Shown piece after piece: positions 1 through 8,230 of a stretch of 64,000 bases of DNA. A program made the translations under genes and the position numbers. Below the pieces are notes generated by a model. That model made no database searches, had not been told where the DNA came from, and saw only the letters and a list, made by a program, of their open reading frames with translations. Origin of the DNA: DASVUC01 sp038237225 (GTDB lineage: Bacteria; Planctomycetota; Phycisphaerae; Tepidisphaerales; Tepidisphaeraceae); assembly GCA_038237225.1 (NCBI GenBank), contig JBBRYX010000006.1, positions 157,888 through 221,887 of the forward strand, in the 5' to 3' direction. Positions within the stretch are counted from its first letter, which is position 1. Each line of letters begins with the position of its first letter.

Positions 1-1440
1 GCACTTGCCCGGCTTGTCGGAGACGACTTCGCGGTGCATCGTGCAGGTGTACGAAGCTGCGGCCTGCGTCGTTGCGGTAGTCCTCGGTGCGGCATCGGCG
101 AGATCGCGCCGCAACTCTTCCTCCGACGCCGGCCCTGCCACCGTTCCCTTGGGGTGCTCGTACCAGCCCGGGTCGTCGTAGTTGGCGATGCCTTTGCGAA
201 CTTTGACGACGGTGAACATGCCGCCCATGTCAATGTAGCCGAAGGGGCCTTCGCCGCCGACCATGGGAATGCTGTTCTCGGGTGCGGTCATGCCCATCTC
301 GGCCATGCCGCCCATGCCGTCGTTGCCCATCGTCATGTAACCTGGGAGAAGCTTGCGGACTTTCGTATCAAAGCCATCCGTCTTGACGCCGATCATGTTG
401 GGGATGCCGTGGCCCATCTGGTTCATCACATGGTGGGTCATGTGGCAGTGCAGCGCCCAATCGCCGGGCTCGTCGGCAACGAACTCGATGGTTCGGGTGG
501 TGCCGACCGCGACCAGCACCGTCGTTTCCGGCTGCTGTCCTGCCGGGTCGATTTGCCCCCCGTCTGTCTGCGTGATTTTGAACTGATAACCGTGCAAATG
601 GATCGGGTGATGGTCCATCGCACCAAGGTTGCCAATTCGGATGCGGACGCGATCCCCAACCTTCACCACAAGCGGCGCCGTTCCTGGGAAGGCCTTGCTA
701 TTCAGGGTCAGGACGTTGAAGTCGGTCATCTCATTGGGATTGGGCCGGCTGGCGCCGGGGTCGATGCGCCACTCGCTCAGCATGATGGCAAAGTCGCGGT
801 CGATCTTTGGCCCCTGCGGTTTGCGGGGATGAATGACGAACATGCCCATCATGCCCAATCCCATCTGCGTCATCTCATCGAAGTGCGGGTGATACATGCC
901 CGTGCCGTGCTGGCGAATGGTGAACTCGTACTTAAACGTTTCGCCCGGCTCGATGCGCTTCTGGGTGAGTCCCGCCACGCCGTCCATGCCATTGGGGAGC
1001 AGGATCGCGTGCCAGTGGACGGTGGTCGCCTCGGGAAGTTTATTGGTCACGTAAATCCGCAGGCGATCTCCTTCGACCGCTTCGATAGTCGGGCCCGGCG
1101 TGCGGCCGTTGTAGCCCCAGCCCTTGGCCTTGAGTCCGGGCGCAAACTCGTGCTCGAACTCCTCCGCGATGAGATGAAAGACTTTCACGCCGCCGACAAT
1201 TTTGAACGGAAGGCTAGTACCGTTTGGGGTGACGACGGGGTTGTAATCTTTGCCCGGCTCGCCGGGGGGAGGTGAATTCTCGCTTAGCGCCGGTCGCGCA
1301 CCTTCTAAATTTTTTCCGCCTGAGGCGTCGGATTGTGTGGGAGCAGCGCTGATAGCTCCGCCCTTGAAGAGCAAAGCCGCGCCGGCCGTAGCCGCGGTGG
1401 AGATCATCATTCCACGTCGTGTGATGGCATCTCTGAACAT
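1..1440 (-). CDS. Tat-exported multicopper oxidase with C-terminal heavy-metal-binding domain (3' end outside window)
   Basis: At least 480 residues; the gene runs off the left edge. The N-terminus has a twin-arginine signal (ITRRGMMIS, then a hydrophobic Ala-rich stretch), so export of a folded cuproprotein is expected. Copper-site motifs are visible in order: VHWH, YHPHF, HPIHLHGYQF, and HCHMTHHVMNQM, which fits the type-1/type-3 pattern HCHx3Hx4M. The last visible residues, YTCTMHREVVSDKPGKC, begin a heavy-metal-binding domain also present in the lipoprotein two genes upstream. The predicted role is periplasmic oxidation of Cu(I) or another low-valent metal. Its ATG overlaps the stop of the TolC-like gene (TGATG), which indicates translational coupling. 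Closest known relatives are CopA/CotA-type oxidases; the exact substrate cannot be told. Confidence 0.9.
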   Translation of the reverse strand, partial: MFRDAITRRGMMISTAATAGAALLFKGGAISAAPTQSDASGGKNLEGARPALSENSPPPGEPGKDYNPVVTPNGTSLPFKIVGGVKVFHLIAEEFEHEFAPGLKAKGWGYNGRTPGPTIEAVEGDRLRIYVTNKLPEATTVHWHAILLPNGMDGVAGLTQKRIEPGETFKYEFTIRQHGTGMYHPHFDEMTQMGLGMMGMFVIHPRKPQGPKIDRDFAIMLSEWRIDPGASRPNPNEMTDFNVLTLNSKAFPGTAPLVVKVGDRVRIRIGNLGAMDHHPIHLHGYQFKITQTDGGQIDPAGQQPETTVLVAVGTTRTIEFVADEPGDWALHCHMTHHVMNQMGHGIPNMIGVKTDGFDTKVRKLLPGYMTMGNDGMGGMAEMGMTAPENSIPMVGGEGPFGYIDMGGMFTVVKVRKGIANYDDPGWYEHPKGTVAGPASEEELRRDLADAAPRTTATTQAAASYTCTMHREVVSDKPGKC

Positions 1441-2864
1441 CAGTGAGCTCCTGCGCCATCGGCGCGTTTGATTTCCAGCATGGGTGAGAAGAGCGGGCGT
1501 TCCGAGCGCACGAAGCGGCCCGCGAGAATCTGATCAAGCTCGGCACGCGCAAGCCAATAGTCCCGCAGCGACTCGATGTAGTCCTTCGCGGATTCAACCT
1601 CATCCCTTTTGGCCTGGAGCAGTTGAAATCCGCCGATGAACATTCCGTTGTATTGCTTCTGCGATTCTTCAACGATGCGCTGGCGCAGCGGAATGATAAT
1701 GTTGATGTAGTATTCCGTTCGCTGTCGGGCGGCTGACATGTGCTTGTACGCGGATCGCACGCCGGAGCGGATGTCAACCGCCAGAGCGAAGTAGCCTTGC
1801 TCGGCCTGCCGGAGCTGTGCGGCAGCCGTCGCGACGGCGGGCTGACCCTGACTGAAAAGCGGGATCGGCAAGGCGAAGGCGGGGCCAACTCCCCAGCCGC
1901 CTCCGGTTTCTCGCTCGGCCGCTGCACCCAGCTCCAGCTCGGAGAGAAGACCCAACGGCTTGGTGATTCCAAGCCGCTTTTGGGCGATCTCGATCTCCCC
2001 ACGCGCGAGCTTGAGGTCGAGGCTTTGTGCGATGGCTCGACGTTCGAGCCCCGCCGAGGGAAGCGCCTGGGCAGGCAGCTCCGGCAGATGCGACGCGACT
2101 GCGAACTCCGTCTGGTTTCCCCACACCCCCAGAAGCGCGGTCAAATGCTCCCGAAGATCAGTTGCTTCTGCTTCCGCCGAGGCAAGGTTGAGTTTGGATT
2201 CTTCGTAAAGCGCCCGCTCGCTTGCCAGATCGAGCTTCGTGTTGTTGCCGGCGTCATGAATCCGCTGGGCAAGTTCATAGGATCCTTCGCTCGCAGCGAG
2301 AACCGTGCGCCGCAACTCTCGCACCTGCTCGGCCGCTTGGAGGGCGTAGAACGTGGTGCGGACTTCGGATGCCAGATCCATGACCGCCAAGCTCACTCTG
2401 ACCTTCGCGCCTTGCAGCGCGGTTGCCGCGATCGACTTCCGCATGGGGATGTAGAGCACATCGAGAAAGTCGTCGACGACCGCAAGCTCGACCTTCGTGC
2501 CGCCGCCGGCTATGGAGAACTTGAGGTCCCCGCTGAACACGGGATTCTTCAGCAGCCCCGCCTGAACGAGGCCGGCCTGCGCGACGCCCAAATCTTCGTA
2601 GGTCGCCTGAACGCGCCGGTTATTCAACAGCGCGATCTGAACTCCGTCATCGGCGCCCAAGGGCTTTGCGAGCAGCGCCTGAAGCTGTTCGTCCACCGCG
2701 CGGTTTGCACCGGGATCCCCGTACCACTCGACCCGCTTGGCGATGCGTTCTGAGACGAGCTGCTGTACCTCGGGATAACCTTCACGAGGCTTCAGGCCCG
2801 CACAGCCTGCGAGGCTCATCATGCCGATAACGACTGCGCACATCTTGATGGCGATGGTGTTCAT
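1440..2864 (-). CDS. TolC/CusC-family outer-membrane efflux lipoprotein
   Basis: 474 residues. It starts with a lipoprotein signal (MNTIAIKMCAVVIGMMSLAG then Cys, lipobox LAGC). The body is the long helical coiled-coil architecture of outer-membrane factors, with two related halves containing patterns such as LNNRRVQATYEDLG and ELRRTVLAASEGSYELAQ. The start was placed at 2864 because this ATG overlaps the preceding stop (ATGA) and is preceded by GGGGGACACGA, while the reading frame continues further upstream without a signal sequence. It should form the outer-membrane duct of a tripartite efflux pump. In this operon the cargo is probably copper or silver (inference from neighbours); the inner-membrane and adaptor components would lie left of the window. 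Confidence 0.88.
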   Translation of the reverse strand: MNTIAIKMCAVVIGMMSLAGCAGLKPREGYPEVQQLVSERIAKRVEWYGDPGANRAVDEQLQALLAKPLGADDGVQIALLNNRRVQATYEDLGVAQAGLVQAGLLKNPVFSGDLKFSIAGGGTKVELAVVDDFLDVLYIPMRKSIAATALQGAKVRVSLAVMDLASEVRTTFYALQAAEQVRELRRTVLAASEGSYELAQRIHDAGNNTKLDLASERALYEESKLNLASAEAEATDLREHLTALLGVWGNQTEFAVASHLPELPAQALPSAGLERRAIAQSLDLKLARGEIEIAQKRLGITKPLGLLSELELGAAAERETGGGWGVGPAFALPIPLFSQGQPAVATAAAQLRQAEQGYFALAVDIRSGVRSAYKHMSAARQRTEYYINIIIPLRQRIVEESQKQYNGMFIGGFQLLQAKRDEVESAKDYIESLRDYWLARAELDQILAGRFVRSERPLFSPMLEIKRADGAGAH

Positions 2865-3262
2865 TCGTGTCCCCCGTGATTCGACGTCTTCGCATCCTGT
2901 TTCAGCATGAGCTTCATGCCGCACTGCGGGCACTTGCCCGGCTTGTCGGAGACAACTTCCGGATGCATGGTGCATGTGTAAGGGACCGCTGCCCGAGTTG
3001 TTGCCGGCTGACTGGATGGCGTGTTGTGCTTCATCGCGCCCATGTCATGCCCCATGTGCCGCATTCCCGGCATCGATTCACCCGTGGCCGGCGCAGAGTG
3101 GTCGGACGCGGCAACGGCGAGCGTCTGCGACGGCGGCTGGATCGACGCTTCGGCGGCGTTTGGATTTGCCGGATGATCCGGTGGAATCGTTCGCGGCGGC
3201 GTGGAGCTTGCGCATCCGGCCAAGGGCAGAAGGATCAGAATTAAGTGTCTGCGCGTGAGCAT
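2861..3262 (-). CDS. Small lipoprotein with heavy-metal-binding domain
   Basis: 133 residues. It begins MLTRRHLILILLPLAGC, a lipoprotein signal with lipobox LAGC, preceded by a strong AAGGAGG site. A His/Met-rich linker (MPGMRHMGHDMGAMKH) resembles copper-chelating methionine motifs. The C-terminus, YTCTMHPEVVSDKPGKCPQC, is the short Cys/His heavy-metal-binding domain often seen attached to Cus/Cop efflux proteins. The protein probably sits on the outer or inner membrane facing the periplasm and hands copper to the oxidase or pump. Its stop overlaps the TolC-like start by ATGA. The C-terminal module is close in DNA sequence to the end of the oxidase gene, so one copy was probably derived from the other. 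Confidence 0.85.
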   Translation of the reverse strand: MLTRRHLILILLPLAGCASSTPPRTIPPDHPANPNAAEASIQPPSQTLAVAASDHSAPATGESMPGMRHMGHDMGAMKHNTPSSQPATTRAAVPYTCTMHPEVVSDKPGKCPQCGMKLMLKQDAKTSNHGGHE

Positions 3263-3373
3263 GCAGACCTCCTTGTCAAAAGAAGAATCGTGGCGCGATG
3301 ATGAAAGAGACATCGCGCAGCAGAGCCGCCGTCCAGACCTCTAGGGTTTGGGCGGTCAGAAATGATCGGGGGA

Positions 3374-3826
3374 TCAAAGGGTCAGGGAGCAGCCCAGGCT
3401 GAGCAGTGTGGGCGGACCTATGGGCGGGGATAAGTCCCCGAAACTGAAATGGGATCGCAGGTCAATGACAATCCGTCGATGGACCGTGGCCGCACCCAAG
3501 GCCGGCACATCCATCGCAGAGAGCCAGTGGCGAGAAAAGTCTTGCGATGTTGAAGATTCGCTGACGGACGATGCCTTGCAGTGGTTGCACGCCGGGCTGT
3601 GGTCGGATGAGCCGTCATGTTTATAGGGCGCGGAATCTTGAGCCTGGTGATGATCTTCGCGGTGAGCACAGCAGGGTTTCCCAGCGGCCTGTCGCGCCTC
3701 ATGGCCGTCTTGATCGGCCGGCGCAAACAACGCACCGCTGCACACACAGTTGATGCTTGTGAGCAGAACAACTGCGGCGGTGACACTCGCAAACAGGCGG
3801 TGCGCCAGCGAATGCATGAGCAACAT
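3374..3826 (-). CDS. Cys/His-rich exported hypothetical protein, first gene of the copper operon
   Basis: About 150 residues from the ATG at 3826; an upstream in-frame extension exists but has no signal sequence. An N-terminal hydrophobic segment (LFASVTAAVVLLTSINCVC) suggests export. It is followed by a Cys/His-rich region (CCAHREDHH, DHSPACNHC) typical of small metal-responsive secreted proteins. I do not recognise a named family. It lies 111 bases upstream of the metal-binding lipoprotein on the same strand, so it is plausibly the promoter-proximal gene of the copper operon and may bind Cu in the periplasm. The divergent 150-base gap to uxaE should hold promoters for both directions; no clear operator was seen. 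Confidence 0.65.
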   Translation of the reverse strand: MLLMHSLAHRLFASVTAAVVLLTSINCVCSGALFAPADQDGHEARQAAGKPCCAHREDHHQAQDSAPYKHDGSSDHSPACNHCKASSVSESSTSQDFSRHWLSAMDVPALGAATVHRRIVIDLRSHFSFGDLSPPIGPPTLLSLGCSLTL

Positions 3827-3978
3827 CGTATGCCGTCGTCTTGAATCGGTCAACGTGGATCGGAAAGCAAACGCGGGCATAAGGACCATCCGGGCATTCG
3901 CTCGGCACTGCGGTGTTCGTGAAACCGGGACGCCGCCCTACACTTCAGCCTCCTGCGCCTTTGAATAAGGGAGCCTTC

Positions 3979-5241
3979 ATGTCCGCGATCACGACCCTCG
4001 GGCTCGAGCCCAGCTTTGGTTTCGGTGACCGCCTCGGGCTTGCAACACCGGGTCATGTCGCCGCCCTTCGTAAAAGCGGAGCGGGCATCAGACCGATTTT
4101 CGCCCAGCAATCCATCCGCGAGATGACCCGCACGCAGCGCACGCCGGAACAGGTGATGGGTGACGCACTCGCCGGTGTGAAAGCCACGGGCTACGACGGC
4201 GCAATGGGCGCGGATGCCGATCACCTCAAGACACCCGATGACGTCGACCGCACCGCCCGCGCCGGCTTCCGTTTCTTCACCATCGACCCGTCCGATCATG
4301 TCGATGGCCAAGCCGACTCCCATGACGCCGACACGCTTGAGCAGCAATTTCAAAACGCGCGAGATCACGCTCCTTGGCTCGAGCAATACCAGAACAAACG
4401 CGTAAAACTGACATTAGGCGCCGAAGTTGTGTTCGAGCTACCGGCCCTCAAGCGCGCCGCCGTCAAGTACGGACGTGCCATCGAACACGCTACTTCTCTT
4501 GCTCGTCACATCGATTCCGTCATGGCGAAAATCGGCGCGCCTTACGAAATCGAGTTGAGCATCGACGAGACCCCGCAACCAACCACCGTGGTCGAGCATT
4601 ACATCATCGCGGATCAGGTGCTCCGGGCCGGCATGAAGCTGGTGAGCCTGTCGCCTCGCTTCGTCGGCGACTTTGAGAAAGGGGTCGACTACAAAGGCGA
4701 TCTCTCCTCCTTCGAAAGTTCCCTCGCCGATCATGCGGCCATCGCACGCACCCTGGGACCGTACAAACTTTCCCTCCACAGCGGCTCCGATAAACTCTCC
4801 ATCTACGGCATCTTCGCGCGCGCCACCGGCGGACTGTGGCATGTGAAAACCGCCGGCACCAGTTACCTGGAAGCACTTCGCGTCGTCGCGCGTCATGATG
4901 TGAATCTATTCCGCAAAATCATCGACTTCTCGCGCGACCGCTATGAGCGCGACCGCGCGACGTATCACGTCTCCGCCAGGCTGGACGCCGTGCCCCCGCC
5001 TGCCCAACTCCCCGATCCACGACAATTAGAAAAAACCTACCTCGGCGACTGGTCGACTACGCCGCCGGCAACCGGATTGTCCGATCCCGGCCGCCAGATT
5101 CTCCACACCACCTTCGGTTCGGTCCTGACCGATAGCGCGCTCAAACCCCTGCTGATGCAAATCCTAACCGAGCATCCCGCGACCTATCGCGAAGTCCTGG
5201 AAGATCACTTCTCACGGCACCTGAGCGCTCTTCAGGCGTAG
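3979..5241 (+). CDS. uxaE: D-tagaturonate 3-epimerase (UxaE family)
   Basis: 420 residues, full length. The N-terminus (TLGLEPSFGFGDRLGLATPG) and the segment RPIFAQQSIREMTRTQRTPE match what I recall of UxaE, which interconverts D-tagaturonate and D-fructuronate in galacturonate catabolism. It is expected to be a cytoplasmic, metal-dependent TIM-barrel enzyme; conserved acidic and His positions are present (IELSIDET, LSLHSGSDK). The start at 3979 follows AAGGGAG; an earlier in-frame start would add an unconserved extension. It stands alone, with no uronate isomerase, reductase or aldolase gene next to it, and diverges from the copper operon. Confidence 0.88.
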   Translation: MSAITTLGLEPSFGFGDRLGLATPGHVAALRKSGAGIRPIFAQQSIREMTRTQRTPEQVMGDALAGVKATGYDGAMGADADHLKTPDDVDRTARAGFRFFTIDPSDHVDGQADSHDADTLEQQFQNARDHAPWLEQYQNKRVKLTLGAEVVFELPALKRAAVKYGRAIEHATSLARHIDSVMAKIGAPYEIELSIDETPQPTTVVEHYIIADQVLRAGMKLVSLSPRFVGDFEKGVDYKGDLSSFESSLADHAAIARTLGPYKLSLHSGSDKLSIYGIFARATGGLWHVKTAGTSYLEALRVVARHDVNLFRKIIDFSRDRYERDRATYHVSARLDAVPPPAQLPDPRQLEKTYLGDWSTTPPATGLSDPGRQILHTTFGSVLTDSALKPLLMQILTEHPATYREVLEDHFSRHLSALQA

Positions 5242-5491
5242 CCTTAAAGCGGCTTTCGCCGTCGTGGGTCTAACTCACATTCCTGGTATCACCTTCACGC
5301 AAGCTGTCATTCTGATCCCTCATGCGGCTTCGCCACACCCACGATGCATGAAAGGGGCCGTCATCCTGAACGGTACTCCGTGAAGGATCTTGCTGGATCG
5401 GTGATCGATGCATGATCCTTCGGATTACCTCAGCGTGACAATTCGGCGTGATTCGCGAACATTTTCAGAGCAGAGCGCGTGAGCGTTTCCT

Positions 5492-5550
5492 GTAGCACGG
5501 GCATCTTGCCCGTGTTGGCGACGCAGACACGGGCAGGATGCCCGTGCTAC
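5492..5550. repeat. Palindromic dispersed repeat (CACGGGC...GCCCGTG type)
   Basis: Two arms, GTAGCACGGGCATCTTGCCC and its near-complement ending GGGCAGGATGCCCGTGCTAC, face each other around a short spacer. Each arm is itself a small palindrome. Related copies lie at 15592-15614, 30162-30222 and 53838-53860, always between genes. Confidence 0.8.
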
Positions 5551-5591
5551 ATTCAAATCTTCACACGCTCAGAGGTTGTGACCTTTTCAAC

Positions 5592-5652
5592 AGTAGCATG
5601 GGCGTCTCGCCCAAGTTCTTAAGAATAACATGGGCGAGACGCCCATGCTACT
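5592..5652. repeat. Palindromic dispersed repeat (ATGGGCGTCTCGCCC type)
   Basis: Arms AGTAGCATGGGCGTCTCGCC and GGCGAGACGCCCATGCTACT are perfectly complementary around a roughly 20-base centre. It has the same design as the repeat 40 bases upstream with a different core word, so the two probably belong to one superfamily. Confidence 0.8.
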
Positions 5653-5839
5653 AAAAATTCACACGCTCTCAGGATGACGATTCTGCCAGGAATAAGCGTT
5701 GGACCCGCCGATTGGATTTACCAATATTATACGGAAATTAGACACGCAGGCGTTACAGTACATCGCCTGTGGCGTCTTTACATTGCTGCTCAAGGGAGAT
5801 CGGTGATTCCGCGCCCTCGACCACCTCTTCGCGATTAAC

Positions 5840-6446
5840 ATGGAAACACTCGAACCCCGCCGGCTGCTCTCTTCTCCCGAGCTCGATCTGACCTTTGCCG
5901 AGGGAGGCGTGGCCGCGGCGTCGGGTGCCGATGGAACAGCGCTGGTGGTGAAGGAAATTGTGGGTGGAAAGTTGTTTGCGGGCGGGTACGGCAACGACTT
6001 CGAGCCCGTGGTTGCACGCTTCAATAAGGATGGGTCACTGGATCAATCGTTCGACGGCGATGGGAAGCTGGAACTGCCGCAGAAGGAATACGGACAAGTG
6101 AAATCCGCGGCCTTCGCGAACAGCAGCAAAGGGAATCTCTTTGTGCTGGAAACCAGCGTTGCGGATGTGGTGACGATCGAGCGCCAGAGCGGGAATGATT
6201 CGCTCGTGGGCGGTGAGGGAAACGATGTGATCGAAGCCGGCGGCGGAAGGGATTATCTCGCGGGTGGCGGCGGGAAAGATGAGCTGCATCGCGACGCCGG
6301 GATGAACACGCTGCGCGGCGGCGCGGGGAATGATGTCCTTTATACGGGCAATGCGGAGGTCGATCATTACCGCTGACACCGGAATCGACTTGGCGGTGTG
6401 TGACAAGGTGGACCTCCTGAGCACCGTGGAGACGATCAAATCCTGA
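5840..6446 (+). pseudogene. Internally deleted, frameshifted LEPR-XLL delta-60/RTX gene
   Basis: The uninterrupted frame 5840-6376 gives 178 residues beginning METLEPRRLLSS. The first ~90 residues match the start of the gene at 10818; the DNA around 6010-6070 and 11000-11060 is nearly identical. The frame then jumps straight to NLFVLETSVADVVTIE, which corresponds to a point about 400 residues further into the 10818 gene, and to RTX nonapeptides (GGEGNDVIEAGGGRDYLAGG). So the delta-60 repeats have been deleted. After GGAGNDVLYTGN the frame breaks; a +1 shift restores the family C-terminus (CDKVDLLSTVETIKS) ending at 6446. It is probably non-functional, though a short RTX product is possible. 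Confidence 0.7.
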
Positions 6447-6460
6447 AAGCTGGCGCGAAC

Positions 6461-8230
6461 ATGGGACGATACTTTTTAGAACAACTTGAAGCGCGGCGGA
6501 TGCTCAGCGCGGGCGATCAGGATCTGTCGTTTGGGACGAATGGGTTTGTGAAGCTGCAATTTGGAGATTCGGCTTATCAGTTTCTACCGGGATCGGATCC
6601 GCTAGGGCACGCAACGACCGTCTCCCTCAGCGCCACCGGAAGATCGTTCACAATTCAGCGCTTCGATCGCGGCGTAGCCGGGAAGAAGCTGGCCACGTTG
6701 GCACTGCCCTTCAAACCGATCGTCAAAGGCGACATCCCCACGCCGGGCCGGGTTTGGTCGATGCCGCAAGGCCAGACCCTCATTGAGTTCACGGCAAAGG
6801 GCCAATTCGACGACGAGAGGGACAGCTATCTCGTCCGCCTGAACCCCGACTGGACGCTGGACACAGGTTACGGCACAGGCGGTGTCGTGCGTTTCGAGGC
6901 GGGCTTCCGGGTCGACGCGGTTCAACAGGGAGATAAGTTTGTAATGACCGAGGAGAGCGGGCCAAACAACTTCGTGAGACGGATCACGCAGGCAGGCGAA
7001 ACGGATGAGACGTTTGGGACCAAGGGGTTCCTGGCGCTGAAGTCTGAAGCTCCGTACAACATCAGCGTGGCTCCGGACGGAAAGATCCTGTTTCTGACGG
7101 ACGGCCATCCACAGGTGAATCTCTATCGGCTGCTACCGGACGGACAACGTGACAAAACGTTTGGGGGCGGCGACGGGATCACATCGTTTGTCGCCTCGGG
7201 ATTATCCACCGTCGCCGTGGATGCCAAGGGACGGATCGTCATCAGCGGCACCACCGTTGTGCGGTTCAACCCCGACGGAACGCTGGATACATCATTCGGC
7301 AAGGGCGGGGTGAGCGAGTTGTTCCAAGGTCGCACAACCGAACAGGATGGCGAGGTGCTCGTGGGAACCAGCACGCTGATCGCGCCTAACGGGGCGGGGT
7401 ATCTCGTGCATGTGGACGAGAACGGGAACTACGATGCAACGTTTGGACGCGTGGTGATCTCCTTGTTCCTATTGGGAGAACGCGGGTCGTTTATTGAGGA
7501 GCAGCATGCCCGGGTGGAATCGGATGGCTCGGTCACGGTGTGGGGTCAATATACTAACGGGCTGCTGATCGCGACGCGGATCCAGGGCGGCGGCAATGTC
7601 CCGGGACCCGTGCAACGCCTTGCCGATGGAACCATCCGCGTGACGGGCACGAGCGGCAACGACAATATTTATTTCACGACCGAATATTACTGGGGCACCG
7701 CGCTGCTGAATGGGATCGGGCGATCTTACTTCCCCGAGGACATCGGACGATTCGCGGCCAACGGGGGCGCGGGAAATGACGTGATCGGCGGCGAATGGCT
7801 CGGGACCATCCGCGCAGCTCAGTTCTCCGGCGGTGACGGCAACGACTCCATCGTCGGCACGGACAAGAGCGACACTCTCGTCGGCAATGCCGGCAGCGAC
7901 ACGATCATGGGAGACGCGGGCGCGGACCTGATCCGTGGCAACGGCGGACGCGATCATCTTTATGGCGGCGGTGGGAACGACCGAGTCTACGGCGGGGACG
8001 GCGGTGACTGGATCTATGGTCAGGTGGGCAACGATCAACTGTTTGGCGAGGGCGGGCTGGATCGGATTTACGGAGACGATGGCGGCCAGGACACGCTGCA
8101 CGGGGGCGGCGGGGATGATGTGCTGGTGACGCGGGATTCCACGAAGGATTTCCTGTTCGGTGATAGTGGGCGGGATTCGGCGGATGCGGATCGGGATGAT
8201 GTGCTCAGCGGCGTGGAGGTGCGAACGTGA
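6461..8230 (+). CDS. LEPR-XLL delta-60 repeat / RTX surface protein
   Basis: 589 residues. The N-terminus MGRYFLEQLEARRMLSAG carries the LEPR-XLL signature. Residues ~20-380 contain delta-60-type units, recognisable by phrases such as VRFNPDGTLDTSFGKGG, which are expected to form a beta-propeller-like exported domain. Residues ~430-560 are RTX nonapeptides of the GGxGxDxxx type (GGDGNDSIVGTDKSDTLVG), which bind calcium outside the cell. It ends with the short conserved tail DDVLSGVEVRT found at the end of its tandem neighbours. Its stop overlaps the next start (GTGA at 8227). The C-terminal 50 codons are almost identical in DNA to an orphan block at 13081-13317. Confidence 0.85.
   Translation: MGRYFLEQLEARRMLSAGDQDLSFGTNGFVKLQFGDSAYQFLPGSDPLGHATTVSLSATGRSFTIQRFDRGVAGKKLATLALPFKPIVKGDIPTPGRVWSMPQGQTLIEFTAKGQFDDERDSYLVRLNPDWTLDTGYGTGGVVRFEAGFRVDAVQQGDKFVMTEESGPNNFVRRITQAGETDETFGTKGFLALKSEAPYNISVAPDGKILFLTDGHPQVNLYRLLPDGQRDKTFGGGDGITSFVASGLSTVAVDAKGRIVISGTTVVRFNPDGTLDTSFGKGGVSELFQGRTTEQDGEVLVGTSTLIAPNGAGYLVHVDENGNYDATFGRVVISLFLLGERGSFIEEQHARVESDGSVTVWGQYTNGLLIATRIQGGGNVPGPVQRLADGTIRVTGTSGNDNIYFTTEYYWGTALLNGIGRSYFPEDIGRFAANGGAGNDVIGGEWLGTIRAAQFSGGDGNDSIVGTDKSDTLVGNAGSDTIMGDAGADLIRGNGGRDHLYGGGGNDRVYGGDGGDWIYGQVGNDQLFGEGGLDRIYGDDGGQDTLHGGGGDDVLVTRDSTKDFLFGDSGRDSADADRDDVLSGVEVRT

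Larger units (their letters stand above)
5242..5839. other. Intergenic region with dispersed palindromic repeats
   Basis: No gene is supported in these 598 bases. Positions 5350-5450 carry text (GTCATCCTGAACGGTACTCC, then AAGGATCTTGCTGGATCGG) of the kind scattered between genes in many planctomycete genomes. Two compact inverted repeats follow, listed separately. The last 150 bases before the LEPR gene at 5840 are ordinary sequence and could hold the promoter of the downstream array; no convincing -35/-10 pair was found. Confidence 0.6.

Noticed and set aside
34..1275. A 413-codon plus-strand frame across the multicopper oxidase
   Set aside because: It has no recognisable domain, and the minus strand has a Tat signal and every copper motif in one frame.
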